A stretch of DNA of 64,000 nucleotides from assembly GCF_042654985.1 (NCBI RefSeq), contig NZ_JBHSMT010000005.1, positions 231,440-295,439 of the forward strand. The letters are read 5' to 3'. Both the position numbers and the translations under genes were made by a program. The notes beneath the pieces are model-generated. The model worked only from the letters and a program-made list of their open reading frames with translations, was not told where the DNA came from and made no database searches. Positions 54,877 to 62,910 of this stretch are shown in pieces. The stretch is from Paraherbaspirillum soli (GTDB taxonomy: Bacteria > Pseudomonadota > Gammaproteobacteria > Burkholderiales > Burkholderiaceae_D). Each line of letters opens with the position of its first letter. Position 1 is the first letter of the stretch.

Positions 54877-56019
54877 TCAGGACTTGCTGTTCAAGTCGAT
54901 TTCCGCGCTCGTCGACATGCCGACCCGCAGCGGATGGGCTTGCAGTTCGGCGGGGTCGAGACGGATTCGAACAGGCAGGCGCTGCACCACTTTGATCCAG
55001 TTGCCCGTCGCGTTTTGCGCCGGAATGAGGGAAAACGCCGCACCCGTACCGCCCGAAAATCCTTCAACGACACCGTGATAGGTCACGGATTCGCCGTAGA
55101 TGTCGGCCCGTACCGTGGCAGGCTGTCCCGCTTTAACTTTCTTGAGCTGCACTTCCTTGAAGTTGGCATCGACATGCATGTTTTGAATCGGAACGACCGA
55201 CAGCAGCGGCATCCCGGCCTGTACCTTCTGGCCGAGTTGAACCTGACGCTTGGCGACTACCCCGTCCACGGGCGAACGGATGGTCGTGCGCTCGAGATCC
55301 AGTGCGGCCTGGTCGCGTCTTGCGCGTGCCAATGCCACTTCGGGGTTGCTGTCCAGGTCGGCGCCGGAAATCAGTGCAGCGTTGGCCTGTTTCGCACCGA
55401 CCGCGGCATTACGGGTGGCGTGGGCTTGCGCAATGGAGGCATTCATGCCTTTCACGTTCGCTTCGGCGGAGGCATGCGCGTTCTGCGCGCGGGTCAGTTC
55501 GTCGCCGGAAACCGAACCAGACTCCACCAGCGCCTTGCGCCGTTTGAGGTCGATATCGGCCCGCTCGAAATCGGCTTGAGCGGCTGCCAACTGCGCGTCA
55601 AGCCGTTTCTCTTCTTCTTCACGGGCGAGTACCTGTGCGCCGAGTCCGGCGTCGTTGGCTTCGAGGCTCTTCACACGACGAACGGCGCGACCGAGGTCGG
55701 CGTCGGCCTGGGCCAGGGCGAGCTTGGCGTCCGCTGGGTCGATCACGACCAGGACATCTCCTTTTTTCACTGACTGTGTATCGGTTACCCGCACCTCGGC
55801 GATTGTGCCGGTGACGGAAGGGGTCAATTCGGCCGACTCCACTCCTGTATAGGCGTCATCTGTCGAAATGTGGTGGGAACCGACGAGTTCCCAATAGACC
55901 CAGCCCCCGCCTCCAATTAGCGCAACACTTAGCGCAAGCAGCGCGAAGAGTTTTTTTCGCCGTCCGCGGTTTGCGTTATTTGTATCGTTCGGATTTAAAA
56001 CATTTGTCGGTTGATTCAT
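54877..56019 (-). CDS. emrA: EmrA/HlyD-type membrane fusion protein
   Basis: A 380-residue protein with one N-terminal membrane helix (FALLALSVALIGGGGWVYW), a lipoyl half-motif (AYTGVESAELTPSVTGTIAE), a long coiled-coil hairpin (residues ~90-210, rich in Ala, Gln, Arg and Leu) and the second lipoyl half (TIRSPVDGVVAKRQVQLGQK). It bridges the MFS transporter and the outer membrane factor. It is 13 bases before emrB. Confidence 0.93.
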   Translation of the reverse strand: MNQPTNVLNPNDTNNANRGRRKKLFALLALSVALIGGGGWVYWELVGSHHISTDDAYTGVESAELTPSVTGTIAEVRVTDTQSVKKGDVLVVIDPADAKLALAQADADLGRAVRRVKSLEANDAGLGAQVLAREEEEKRLDAQLAAAQADFERADIDLKRRKALVESGSVSGDELTRAQNAHASAEANVKGMNASIAQAHATRNAAVGAKQANAALISGADLDSNPEVALARARRDQAALDLERTTIRSPVDGVVAKRQVQLGQKVQAGMPLLSVVPIQNMHVDANFKEVQLKKVKAGQPATVRADIYGESVTYHGVVEGFSGGTGAAFSLIPAQNATGNWIKVVQRLPVRIRLDPAELQAHPLRVGMSTSAEIDLNSKS

Positions 56020-56045
56020 TGCGTTCTCCTTAAACTTTGCCTAAT

Positions 56046-57530
56046 TCATCCAGTGATGCCGAGCTTGCCGCTCGACTGTTTTTCGGGGTTTTGATAACCG
56101 CCCCCAAGGGCGCGTACCAAAGCCACATTGAGTACCACCGCGCGCGTTTCGACGTCAGCGAGCGACCGCTGTGCCGAGACGAGCGCGTCTTCTGCGCTCA
56201 ATACGTCGAGATAAGTGGCAAGCGCTCCCTTGTAGCGCTTGTCGACGATGTCGTAAGCATCTACCGCTGCTGCGACGGCGGCACGCGATGCGGCCAGTTC
56301 GCCGTCGAGAGCTTTCCGGCTCGTCGCCGCGTCAGCCACTTCACGCAGGGCGTTGGACAGGGTGGCGTTGTAGATGGAGACTGATGCGTCATACTCGGCG
56401 CGGGCGCCACGCAATTGAGCTTGCAGTCCTTGCGTATTGAAAATCGGCAGGGAAATTGCCGGGCCGACACTGCCAAAACCTGAACCCGATTTGACCAATT
56501 TGTCGATGCCCAAGGATTGGAGGCCAACAAAAGCCATCAAATTGATGCTGGGATAAAATCCCGCCTTCTGCTGGTCGATGCGCTTGGCGGCCGCTTCCGT
56601 TCGCAGCCTCGCGGCCACGATGTCAGGCCGTCGCCCGAGTAGCTCCAAGGACAGGTTCGACGGAAGCCCTGCGCCGCCGGTAAATTGCACGGTCGGGCGG
56701 GTAATGGCGAGGCCGCGATCTGGCCCATCCCCCAACAGCGCTGCCATGCCGTTCCTCAGCAGTGCGATCCGCTCGTCAACGCCGAGCAACTCCGCCTTTG
56801 CCGCAGCCTGGCGCGCTTCCACTTGGCGTACGCTGGCCAAGTTCTCCAAGCCATTCTCGTTGCGCTGATGGAATAGCGCGACGGTCTTGGTACGTAGTGT
56901 CAAAGATGCCTCTGCGGTATCTCGAACGGCGAAGAGATGAACCAATTCGGCATAAGCCGAAGCCACCGAGGTCGACAGTATCAGGCGTGTTTGCGCCACC
57001 TCCGCCTCGGCAGCGCGTTGCTCCGAGATCGCTCCTGCCAGCGCAGAGCGGTTCTTACCCCAGAAATCCAGTTCCCAAGACAGATTCAGCGTCGCCTGGC
57101 CGTAGTCTTTCCCCCCTTGGGGAACGGCAGCCCGTGGCATCAAATAGTTGTAGCTTTGCTTTGCTTCTGCCAAGGAGGCATTAGCGCTCACTTCCGGCAT
57201 GAGGGGGGCTCCTGCTCCTTGAACTGTCGCCTCAGCCGTGCGCAACCGCGCCTGAGCCAGCTCCAGGTTTGGCGAGCCGCGCAATGCCTCCTCGACTAGC
57301 GCATTGAGTTGGGGGTCGCCGTATGCTTCCCACCAGTGATCTCCTGGCCAAGCGACCGACGCGGAAGAAAAGGACTTCGCGCTTTCCAGTTGCTCCACAG
57401 GTTTCAATGTAGGTGCAACACCCAGCGAAGGGATTTGGGCGCAACCGCCCATGGCGAGAAAGCTGACAGCCAGACATGCGTTAAAGACACGTCGGCTAGT
57501 TAAAGAACGAGAAAAATTTACCGCAGTCAT
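56046..57530 (-). CDS. NodT-type outer membrane factor lipoprotein
   Basis: A 494-residue TolC-like protein. The signal peptide ends in a lipobox-like LAMGGC, so it is probably lipid-anchored. Two OEP repeats are visible: NALVEEALRGSPNLELAQAR early and LGRRPDIVAARLRTEAAAKR midway, with the efflux-channel signature DFWGKNRSALAGA. It is the exit channel of the tripartite pump encoded with emrA and emrB and is the first gene of the operon, divergent from two TetR genes. Confidence 0.92.
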   Translation of the reverse strand: MTAVNFSRSLTSRRVFNACLAVSFLAMGGCAQIPSLGVAPTLKPVEQLESAKSFSSASVAWPGDHWWEAYGDPQLNALVEEALRGSPNLELAQARLRTAEATVQGAGAPLMPEVSANASLAEAKQSYNYLMPRAAVPQGGKDYGQATLNLSWELDFWGKNRSALAGAISEQRAAEAEVAQTRLILSTSVASAYAELVHLFAVRDTAEASLTLRTKTVALFHQRNENGLENLASVRQVEARQAAAKAELLGVDERIALLRNGMAALLGDGPDRGLAITRPTVQFTGGAGLPSNLSLELLGRRPDIVAARLRTEAAAKRIDQQKAGFYPSINLMAFVGLQSLGIDKLVKSGSGFGSVGPAISLPIFNTQGLQAQLRGARAEYDASVSIYNATLSNALREVADAATSRKALDGELAASRAAVAAAVDAYDIVDKRYKGALATYLDVLSAEDALVSAQRSLADVETRAVVLNVALVRALGGGYQNPEKQSSGKLGITG

Positions 57531-57547
57531 GGCATTACTCCTTAAGA

Positions 57548-57635
57548 ACCGTACGGTACGGTACGTACTGTGTGGTACATTCTAAGCTTGACTTATTTCG
57601 CGTGTCAAGAAAAAATGTACCGTACCGATCAGTTC
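57548..57635. promoter_or_regulatory. Operator region between efflux operon and TetR genes
   Basis: The palindrome ACCGTACGGT (57548-57557) sits in a GTACGGTACGGTAC run; an inverted repeat GGTACATT / AATGTACC (57574-57581 and 57614-57621) flanks a 32-base core, followed by CCGTACCGATCAGTTC (57620-57635). These are candidate sites for the adjacent TetR proteins. Confidence 0.65.
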
Positions 57636-57651
57636 AATTTTAAGGAAGCAG

Positions 57652-58260
57652 ATGATGAATAGATATATCAAGCGACAAGCCATACTTGATACGGCTTATC
57701 GCCTATTTATGACGCAAGGATTTGACAAAACAACAATTTCTGAAATCACCCGCCAGGTAGGTGGTTCAAAGGCGACGATTTATAGTCACTTTGAATCGAA
57801 GGAGGAGCTGTTCGTCGAGTGTATGATGGCGGCCGCCGAAGACTACATCGCAAGGAACGTTGCGTTATTAAACTCCTCGGGATCCGATCCAGGCACAGCG
57901 CTACGCGAATTCGGCGCCGGTTTCCTAAGCTTCGCGTCTTCCCCAGATTCCGTGGCGACGCAACGCCTTCTTGTCGCCGAGGCAGCCCGCTCCGGCATCG
58001 GCAAATTGTTCTTCACCAAAATTACCAATTTGCTGGGATTCGTCGCGGCATTCCTATCCAAGCTAATGGCTGCGGGAGTGCTTCGTACCGAAGACGCCCA
58101 ACTCGCCGCAGCACACCTCCGCGCGCTGCTCGAGGCCGAAGTCGTCGAACCCCTGCTGCTACACGTAAGGGAAAATTCACCCGATGAAAAGGAGATTTTG
58201 GGAGCCGTAGGACGGGCTGTAGCTGTATTCATACGCGCTTACGCGCCCACGGCGCGATAA
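57652..58260 (+). CDS. TetR family regulator of the efflux operon, copy 1
   Basis: A 202-residue regulator: QAILDTAYRLFMTQGFDKTT, then ITRQVGGSKATIYSHFESKE form the DNA-binding domain. The C-terminal domain (TetR_C type) holds FFTKITNLLGFVAAF. Divergent from the efflux genes, with an operator between them, which is the classic arrangement for local repression relieved by a pump substrate. The start may be this ATG or the next codon (57655), both after AAGGAAG. Confidence 0.9.
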   Translation: MMNRYIKRQAILDTAYRLFMTQGFDKTTISEITRQVGGSKATIYSHFESKEELFVECMMAAAEDYIARNVALLNSSGSDPGTALREFGAGFLSFASSPDSVATQRLLVAEAARSGIGKLFFTKITNLLGFVAAFLSKLMAAGVLRTEDAQLAAAHLRALLEAEVVEPLLLHVRENSPDEKEILGAVGRAVAVFIRAYAPTAR

Positions 58261-58356
58261 ATCCGATGGGCGCACATTATCTACAGCGAGAAGATAGATC
58301 CCAGCCATGCTGCATTTCCGGTGCAGAGTCTTGGTTTCAAGCTTACAATCGGAAGA

Positions 58357-58372
58357 CCGTACCGAACAGTTC
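58357..58372 (+). promoter_or_regulatory. Second copy of the TetR operator half
   Basis: CCGTACCGAACAGTTC differs at one of 16 bases from 57620-57635 and lies nine bases before the start of the second TetR gene. Confidence 0.6.
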
Positions 58373-58381
58373 ATATTTGCG

Positions 58382-59011
58382 ATGAATCATATGACAAAGA
58401 AAAGAGATGCTAAACGGCAAGCCATTCTTGACACGGCTTATCGGCTTTTTAGAACGCAGGGGTTTGACCAGACATCGGTCTCCGAAATCACAGCCCAAGT
58501 AGGTGGCTCAAAAGCGACGATCTACAGCCATTTCCCATCAAAGGAGGAACTATTCGTCGAATGCATGATGGCCGCCACCGAGGCATACATTGAGGATATC
58601 GTTACGCTGTTTGACGCCTCGGGCTCAGACCCAAACACCGTCTTGCGCGAGTATGGCGCCCGCGTACTTAGCTTTACCTGTTCACCCGACACGGTGGCTG
58701 TGCGACGCCTTCTCATCGCTGAAGCGAACCGCTTTGGTATAGGCAAGCTTTTTTATGCAAAGATTACTGTATTGCGAGCTCAAGTGGCTGCGCTACTAGC
58801 TCGATTCATGGCCATCGGCTCACTGCGCCCCGAGGACCCTCGACTGGCTGCTGATTATCTTCGAGCCTTATTGGAGGCCGAGCTTGTTGAGCCTTTGCTA
58901 CTACACGCAAGGGAGACGCCGGATGAAAAAGAGATCGAGTTGGCTGCAGACCGAGCCATCACTGCCTTCCTACGGGTCTACGCACCGACAGCGATTGAGC
59001 CGAGCAAATGA
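58382..59011 (+). CDS. TetR family regulator, copy 2 (tandem duplicate)
   Basis: A 209-residue paralogue of the preceding TetR. The DNA-binding part is nearly the same (QAILDTAYRLFRTQGFDQTS, then QVGGSKATIYSHFPSKEELF), as is the end (LEAELVEPLLLHARETPDEK). The start is placed at MNHMTKKRDAKR, where the similarity begins; an upstream in-frame ATG would place the operator inside the gene. The duplicate carried its upstream operator along. Confidence 0.9.
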   Translation: MNHMTKKRDAKRQAILDTAYRLFRTQGFDQTSVSEITAQVGGSKATIYSHFPSKEELFVECMMAATEAYIEDIVTLFDASGSDPNTVLREYGARVLSFTCSPDTVAVRRLLIAEANRFGIGKLFYAKITVLRAQVAALLARFMAIGSLRPEDPRLAADYLRALLEAELVEPLLLHARETPDEKEIELAADRAITAFLRVYAPTAIEPSK

Positions 59012-59187
59012 TCAGATTAAACGCATATTCCGATGCTAAGACTGACCAGGCGCGAGTGCGAAATCGACTCGACGCGCATGAATTCAGCTGCCCCCGCATG
59101 CCGTGCGCAAGAAATCGACCAAGTGGCTGCCAAGGCTTGACTTAGGGCCAACCCCGCATGTGTGGCCACCTTATCTAGACCGAATTA

Positions 59188-60099
59188 GTGCTGGACCGGC
59201 ACAAGAGTCAGACAAAGACCAGCACACACGACGGCTATCGCAAGATTACTGATAACAAGCTCATTCCCTGGTTTGGCGAATTGCGCGTAGCCGACATTCG
59301 GAAGTCGCACGTCCGCGACCAGCTCAAATCGCGTGATGTATCGAACAAAACGCTGGCCAACATCCAAAGCGTGCTGCGCAAGGCGCTGGATGACGCTGTC
59401 GAGGATGAAATTATCGACTCGAATCCCCTGGCCGGCTGGTGCTATAGCAAGGTTGAAGCGCCCAAGGAAGATGATGATGTCGACCCGTTCACAATCGACG
59501 AACAAGCAATAATCCTGAAAAATCTGGACGGGCAAGGTCGCCACCTAATCCAGTTTGCCTTTTGGACCGGCATGCGAACGTCGGAATTTGTGGCGCTGGA
59601 TTGGACAGACATTGATTTTGTGCGCGGCGTCGCCTATGTGAGCAAGGCACTAACGCAGCAGTCCGATGCGCCCGAGAAGCCAAAGACAGTGGCCGGTAAG
59701 CGCGGGGTCAAATTGCTGCGCCCTGCATTGGAAGCTCTGGAAGCGCAAAAGGCATTCACCTTTTTGCGGGACAAGGAAATATTTCAAAATCCCAATACCG
59801 GGGAGCGTTGGACCGGCGATCAACCTATTCGCAAAACGTTATGGGCCCATGCGCTCAAGCGTGGCGGCGTGCGATATCGTAAGCCTTACCAAACGCGCCA
59901 CACCTACGCGTCGATGATGTTATCGGCCGGCGAACATCCAATGTGGGTTGCTAAACAGATGGGGCATGCCGACTGGACCATGATCACGCGCGTGTATGGC
60001 CGCTGGATGCCAGACGCGGACCCTACCGCCGGCGACAGGGCCGAGAAGCAGTTCGATCCGACTAAGCAGACGTTGAAAACTGGAACAGGCGGCGGATAG
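59188..60099 (+). CDS. Tyrosine recombinase (phage-type integrase), N-terminally short
   Basis: A 303-residue protein. The core-binding domain starts at GYRKITDNKLIPWFGELRVA. Catalytic residues are visible: Arg in FWTGMRTSEFVALDW, box II YQTRHTYASMML (Gln replaces the usual first His), His in QMGHADWT and the nucleophile Tyr in TRVYGRW. The arm-binding N-terminal domain expected in this group is missing; the frame opens with a GTG after an in-frame TAG at 59176. It is not an integron integrase, as the IntI-specific insertion is absent. It is the likely integrase of the ssrA island, possibly disabled. Confidence 0.85.
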   Translation: MLDRHKSQTKTSTHDGYRKITDNKLIPWFGELRVADIRKSHVRDQLKSRDVSNKTLANIQSVLRKALDDAVEDEIIDSNPLAGWCYSKVEAPKEDDDVDPFTIDEQAIILKNLDGQGRHLIQFAFWTGMRTSEFVALDWTDIDFVRGVAYVSKALTQQSDAPEKPKTVAGKRGVKLLRPALEALEAQKAFTFLRDKEIFQNPNTGERWTGDQPIRKTLWAHALKRGGVRYRKPYQTRHTYASMMLSAGEHPMWVAKQMGHADWTMITRVYGRWMPDADPTAGDRAEKQFDPTKQTLKTGTGGG

Positions 60100-60428
60100 A
60101 ATGACATGTATTAGCTCAGACTTGGCCTGACATTCGTTGTACGAATCTGCGTCCGAAAATGACCCCGAGCTGCCTGTCACGGTTTGCGGGTCCAACGACA
60201 GAAATGCAGCGGCTGCGGTCATTGGTTTTCTATGACGTGGTTATTGATATCGGCGGTATTGGCCAGTCTCGGATGTACTTCTGAGCGGCGGATCAACTTC
60301 ACATAGCTGCCGTTCGCCGATTCAAACAACAAACACTTTGGCGTCGCTTCGTTTGAACGGCCGGTTTTTTGAATTTTGGGAGACTGGACCCGCCCCCTTA
60401 CGGACGTTCACTCAACCAAATACCGGAC
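60100..60428. other. Non-coding stretch after the integrase
   Basis: No gene, hairpin or repeat that I can support. Confidence 0.4.
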
Positions 60429-60486
60429 GTTCAACGTTTGAATTAAGGGGCGACGTTAGGCGTCCCGCTTGAATGATGGGTTGGAC
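60429..60486 (-). repeat. Integron attC site (59-base element)
   Basis: On the minus strand the site opens with R'' GTCCAAC (one base after the stop of the cassette gene) and closes with R' GTTGAAC. Inside are L''-like TTCAAGCGGGACG and L'-like CGTCGCCCCTTAATTCAA, which pair imperfectly around a CCTAA loop. Length, order and boxes are those of a canonical attC. Confidence 0.8.
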
Positions 60487-60487
60487 A

Positions 60488-61201
60488 TCATTGGAACCAC
60501 GACACGACAACGCTCGATACAATCGAGACCACAAATGCCGCAATTAGCACCGTTCTTATTACCTCATTGCGGTGATGCCGATTCTCACCGTCGCCAAAGG
60601 CAAAGGTTCCCGTTGGAAAAAATTTGCCCCTGACACGGCTCATCGCTATGCCAATGAAGACTGGAGACAAGCCGACTAGAAAGCCTTTTAGAAGTTCTCT
60701 GATCGGTATTCCATCCTTCGGCCATGTAAAAGAAATGGACGTCGCTTTGAGCATTACGATTCCTAGAAGGCCTAGTTGTATGAGCATCCCAATGCCAAGC
60801 ACTACTAGATACCAATCGGCGCGCGCTATCCAGCTATACCAAGGGCGAACCGAATCTAGGAAATCTTCATAAAGGTCATTTACCTTAATTGCTGTGGCCT
60901 CATCAGCCTCTAGCGAGACACGTACGTTACGTCGCTCATCGGTGTTTAATAAAATCGAGAATCTCTGTGACCGCGTTGCGTCTCGGGCGACAAAGTTCAA
61001 TTCGATGATTGCCGCACGTTTTGAGTTGTTGAACTTCTTGAGTTCTTCAATATCAGCGAATGCGCGATCTAATCGATCAACACAGGCTGCGCTAATGGAA
61101 GTAATAGGAAGGAACTTGCCAATGGCTCCAATCAGTTTTTCGATATCCGACCATTTCAGAACGAATATGGATGTTTCACGATCAGATCGGCTAATGTGCA
61201 T
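60488..61201 (-). CDS. Cassette-encoded membrane protein of unknown function
   Basis: A 237-residue protein. The first ~125 residues are soluble, with charged helices. Three hydrophobic segments follow: YLVVLGIGMLIQLGLLGIVM, ELLKGFLVGLSPVFIGIAMS and VLIAAFVVSIVSSVVVSWF. I recognise no family. The stop codon is directly followed by an attC site and another attC-like site lies upstream of the start, so it is an integron gene cassette. Lower GC content than the neighbours supports foreign origin. Confidence 0.75.
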   Translation of the reverse strand: MHISRSDRETSIFVLKWSDIEKLIGAIGKFLPITSISAACVDRLDRAFADIEELKKFNNSKRAAIIELNFVARDATRSQRFSILLNTDERRNVRVSLEADEATAIKVNDLYEDFLDSVRPWYSWIARADWYLVVLGIGMLIQLGLLGIVMLKATSISFTWPKDGIPIRELLKGFLVGLSPVFIGIAMSRVRGKFFPTGTFAFGDGENRHHRNEVIRTVLIAAFVVSIVSSVVVSWFQ

Positions 61202-61269
61202 GGCAATCTCTAAAATGGCCCAAGTTTGTTATCGGGCGACAGTTTTGCTGTGTATCGGATTCGGCTGCG

Positions 61270-61346
61270 CCCTAACGCCGAGATATGAATTCGCTTAAGC
61301 GTGGCTTGCAGCTTAGATTTTCGCGTCATGCATTGTACATTTAGAC
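61270..61346 (-). repeat. Second attC-like site, upstream of the cassette gene
   Basis: On the minus strand GTCTAAA (R''-like, one base off consensus) and GTTAGGG (R'-like, ending off consensus) enclose 77 bases with partial internal pairing (ATGCATGACGCG and CGCTTAAGCGAATTCAT). It is less canonical than the 60429-60486 site. Confidence 0.5.
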
Positions 61347-61549
61347 AGCATTAAATTTTCGTGAATAGCTGCAGCTTAGGATGCGCAGCCGAAACATACA
61401 CCTGGAGCAGTACGCCTCGCCCACTTGTCTGACCGCTTTCGGCAAAATTCGCGATCGGCAGGATTTGGCCGAGTGCGGTCAAGCAAGCGATTTAGCGAAG
61501 CCACGCAAAAAATTTGTTTTGGTTAATCTTATAGTTGATAATTGTAGTC

Positions 61550-61798
61550 ATGAACGATATCCAAAACCGCCCCCCACTTCCTGATCGGCTCTCCGTCGAT
61601 CCTCGTAGCCCTTACTATAGTGCCGCCATATTTGAACATGATGTTGGTATTAAACTTAACGATAAAGAGCGCTTCGAAGTTGAGGAATATTGCATCAGCG
61701 AGGGATGGATTAAAATCCCGGCCGGAAAGGCGCTAGATCGGAAGGGCAACCCCTTAATGACTAAAGTAAAAGGCATGGTCGAACCTTTCTATCGGTAG
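61550..61798 (+). CDS. DUF3297 family protein
   Basis: An 82-residue soluble protein. It reads PPLPDRLSVDPRSPYYSAAI, then VEEYCISEGWIKIPAGKALD and RKGNPLMTKVKGMVEPFYR, which is the DUF3297 pattern. Function unknown. The start at MNDIQNRPP is favoured over an upstream ATG because family members begin with a short leader before PPLPDRLS. It is the last gene inside the right island boundary and may have come with the island. Confidence 0.85.
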   Translation: MNDIQNRPPLPDRLSVDPRSPYYSAAIFEHDVGIKLNDKERFEVEEYCISEGWIKIPAGKALDRKGNPLMTKVKGMVEPFYR

Positions 61799-61937
61799 GT
61801 GCTGTTCTTTGATTAGCATTTCTTAATTTCTTTGATTGTCTGCAAGGCTGTGTGCGTTAACATTTTTTTCGATGGCGATTACACGTCCGCTTTTGGCCAG
61901 TTCCGGCCATAGCATTGCGAGCCGATCTAGATTTGAA

Positions 61938-61968
61938 CTGACATGAAGTGTCAGGTCAAATCTGACCT
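61938..61968. repeat. Two adjacent inverted repeats near the right island end
   Basis: CTGACA-TGAAG-TGTCAG (61938-61954) overlaps AGGTCA-AATC-TGACCT (61953-61968). They lie about 60 bases inside the right attachment core and could be recombination-accessory or regulator sites. Confidence 0.45.
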
Positions 61969-62029
61969 AGTACGAATGACAGCCCTATGACAGCCATCCC
62001 GCGCAAGGGCGCATGGAATATGGAACTAT

Positions 62030-62063
62030 CGCGGGTTCGATTCCCGCCGCCTCCACCAATATT
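62030..62063 (+). repeat. attR: right attachment site, copy of the ssrA 3' end
   Basis: Identical over 34 bases to 34318-34351. Upstream sequence shows no tmRNA similarity, so this is only the end fragment, not a second gene. Confidence 0.88.
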
Positions 62064-62064
62064 G

Positions 62065-62096
62065 AAGGGCTCGGAAATTTTCCGAGCCCTTTTTCT
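62065..62096 (+). terminator. Probable original ssrA terminator, stranded by the island
   Basis: The arms AAGGGCTCGGAAA / TTTCCGAGCCCTT form a 13-base stem followed by T residues. It begins two bases after the attachment core, at the distance expected for the ssrA terminator before insertion. Confidence 0.85.
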
Positions 62097-62234
62097 TATC
62101 TGAGATCATCGTGTCGCGAAGAGTACCAGGGGATCTCTGCTGACATATTCGTGCGAAGTATCCACTTACGATGGTTCGAGGGACAACGCGCTCAAGTAAC
62201 GCAAGTGAAAAATCACAACGACGTCACCTGGACT

Positions 62235-62795
62235 TCAAGACATTTCAACATCGATCCAGCACGCAAAAATCGGTTGGCCATCAATAATCATTGGTGGCCC
62301 CGCCCTACGCGCATGAAACCCAGCTCGTCGCAAGAGTCGTTCAATCCCGATAGGAGATACAGTGATTAATTGTTTCGCCCCGCGCTCAGCTGCACAGGCA
62401 ATAGATTCCTGTAGCAATTTGATAGCAATCGGGGAAGAAAATTGTCGTAGCGCAGATGTAGTCTGCTGATTGAAATCAACCGCGGCAAAGCGTGACAATT
62501 CCCACACGTCCGGTGTGCATGGGGGAGATAGGCCATTGAGAAGCTGAGGGAAAATTTCGCCTAAAAGATAAGGGCGATTAGTGGGAAGCAAGCGGGCGCA
62601 TCCGTTTACACGCCCAAGGTCGTCTTGCGCGACGACATACACTGTATCTACACGGTCAAATTGATCCTGCTCTGCTCCGTTTTTTGTTTCCAGTGCCCAC
62701 CCTAATGTCTCGACAAAAACTTTATGCCGATAGCTGGAAATTTTTGTCAGCAAATCTGCTGATAGTCCTTCTGTCCCACCTGAAACAACATTCAT
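62235..62795 (-). CDS. Acyl-homoserine lactone synthase (LuxI family)
   Basis: A 186-residue autoinducer synthase. Family residues are visible: Arg and Phe in RHKVFVETLGWAL, Glu-Asp-Phe-Asp type EQDQFDRVDTVYVVA, the SAM-site region GRVNGCARLLPTNRPYLLGE and WELSRFAAVD. LuxI enzymes make an acyl-homoserine lactone from SAM and acyl-ACP for quorum sensing; the acyl chain cannot be predicted here. The ATG follows GAGGAGG by eight bases. A lux-box-like 20-mer lies 70 bases upstream. The DUF4902-like gene is next upstream on the same strand; no luxR gene is visible. Confidence 0.9.
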   Translation of the reverse strand: MNVVSGGTEGLSADLLTKISSYRHKVFVETLGWALETKNGAEQDQFDRVDTVYVVAQDDLGRVNGCARLLPTNRPYLLGEIFPQLLNGLSPPCTPDVWELSRFAAVDFNQQTTSALRQFSSPIAIKLLQESIACAAERGAKQLITVSPIGIERLLRRAGFHARRAGPPMIIDGQPIFACWIDVEMS

Positions 62796-62865
62796 TACCC
62801 TGCCTCCTCGAAAAGTACATTTTATTTCCGTTGGGCAATTTTTGCGCGGGTATGGATGTTGACGT

Positions 62866-62885
62866 AACTGTCAAAGTTAACAGGT
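62866..62885 (-). promoter_or_regulatory. Lux box upstream of the luxI gene
   Basis: Read on the minus strand, ACCTGT-n8-ACAGTT; on the plus strand AACTGTCAAAGTTAACAGGT. It differs at one arm base from the ACCTGT-n8-ACAGGT form of the Vibrio fischeri lux box. It is 70 bases before the luxI start. Confidence 0.75.
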
Positions 62886-62910
62886 TGAATATTACCGATT
62901 GAAGCTTGAT

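Larger units (their letters stand above)
34318..62063. mobile_element. Genomic island integrated at the 3' end of ssrA
   Basis: A 34-base exact repeat of the ssrA end lies at 34318-34351 and again at 62030-62063. The left copy is part of complete ssrA; the right copy is followed by a strong terminator that looks like the original one. Between them lie Rhs genes, catabolic genes, efflux genes with their own regulators, integron attC sites and a tyrosine recombinase 2 kb from the right end. Gene remnants and mixed base composition inside also fit acquired DNA. No transfer or replication genes are visible, so it is probably not self-mobile. Confidence 0.88.

Noticed and set aside
62013..62063. 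Possible tRNA gene at the right island end
   Set aside because: The T-arm and CCA-like sequence is present, but no D-arm or anticodon arm precedes it; it is only the duplicated ssrA end.
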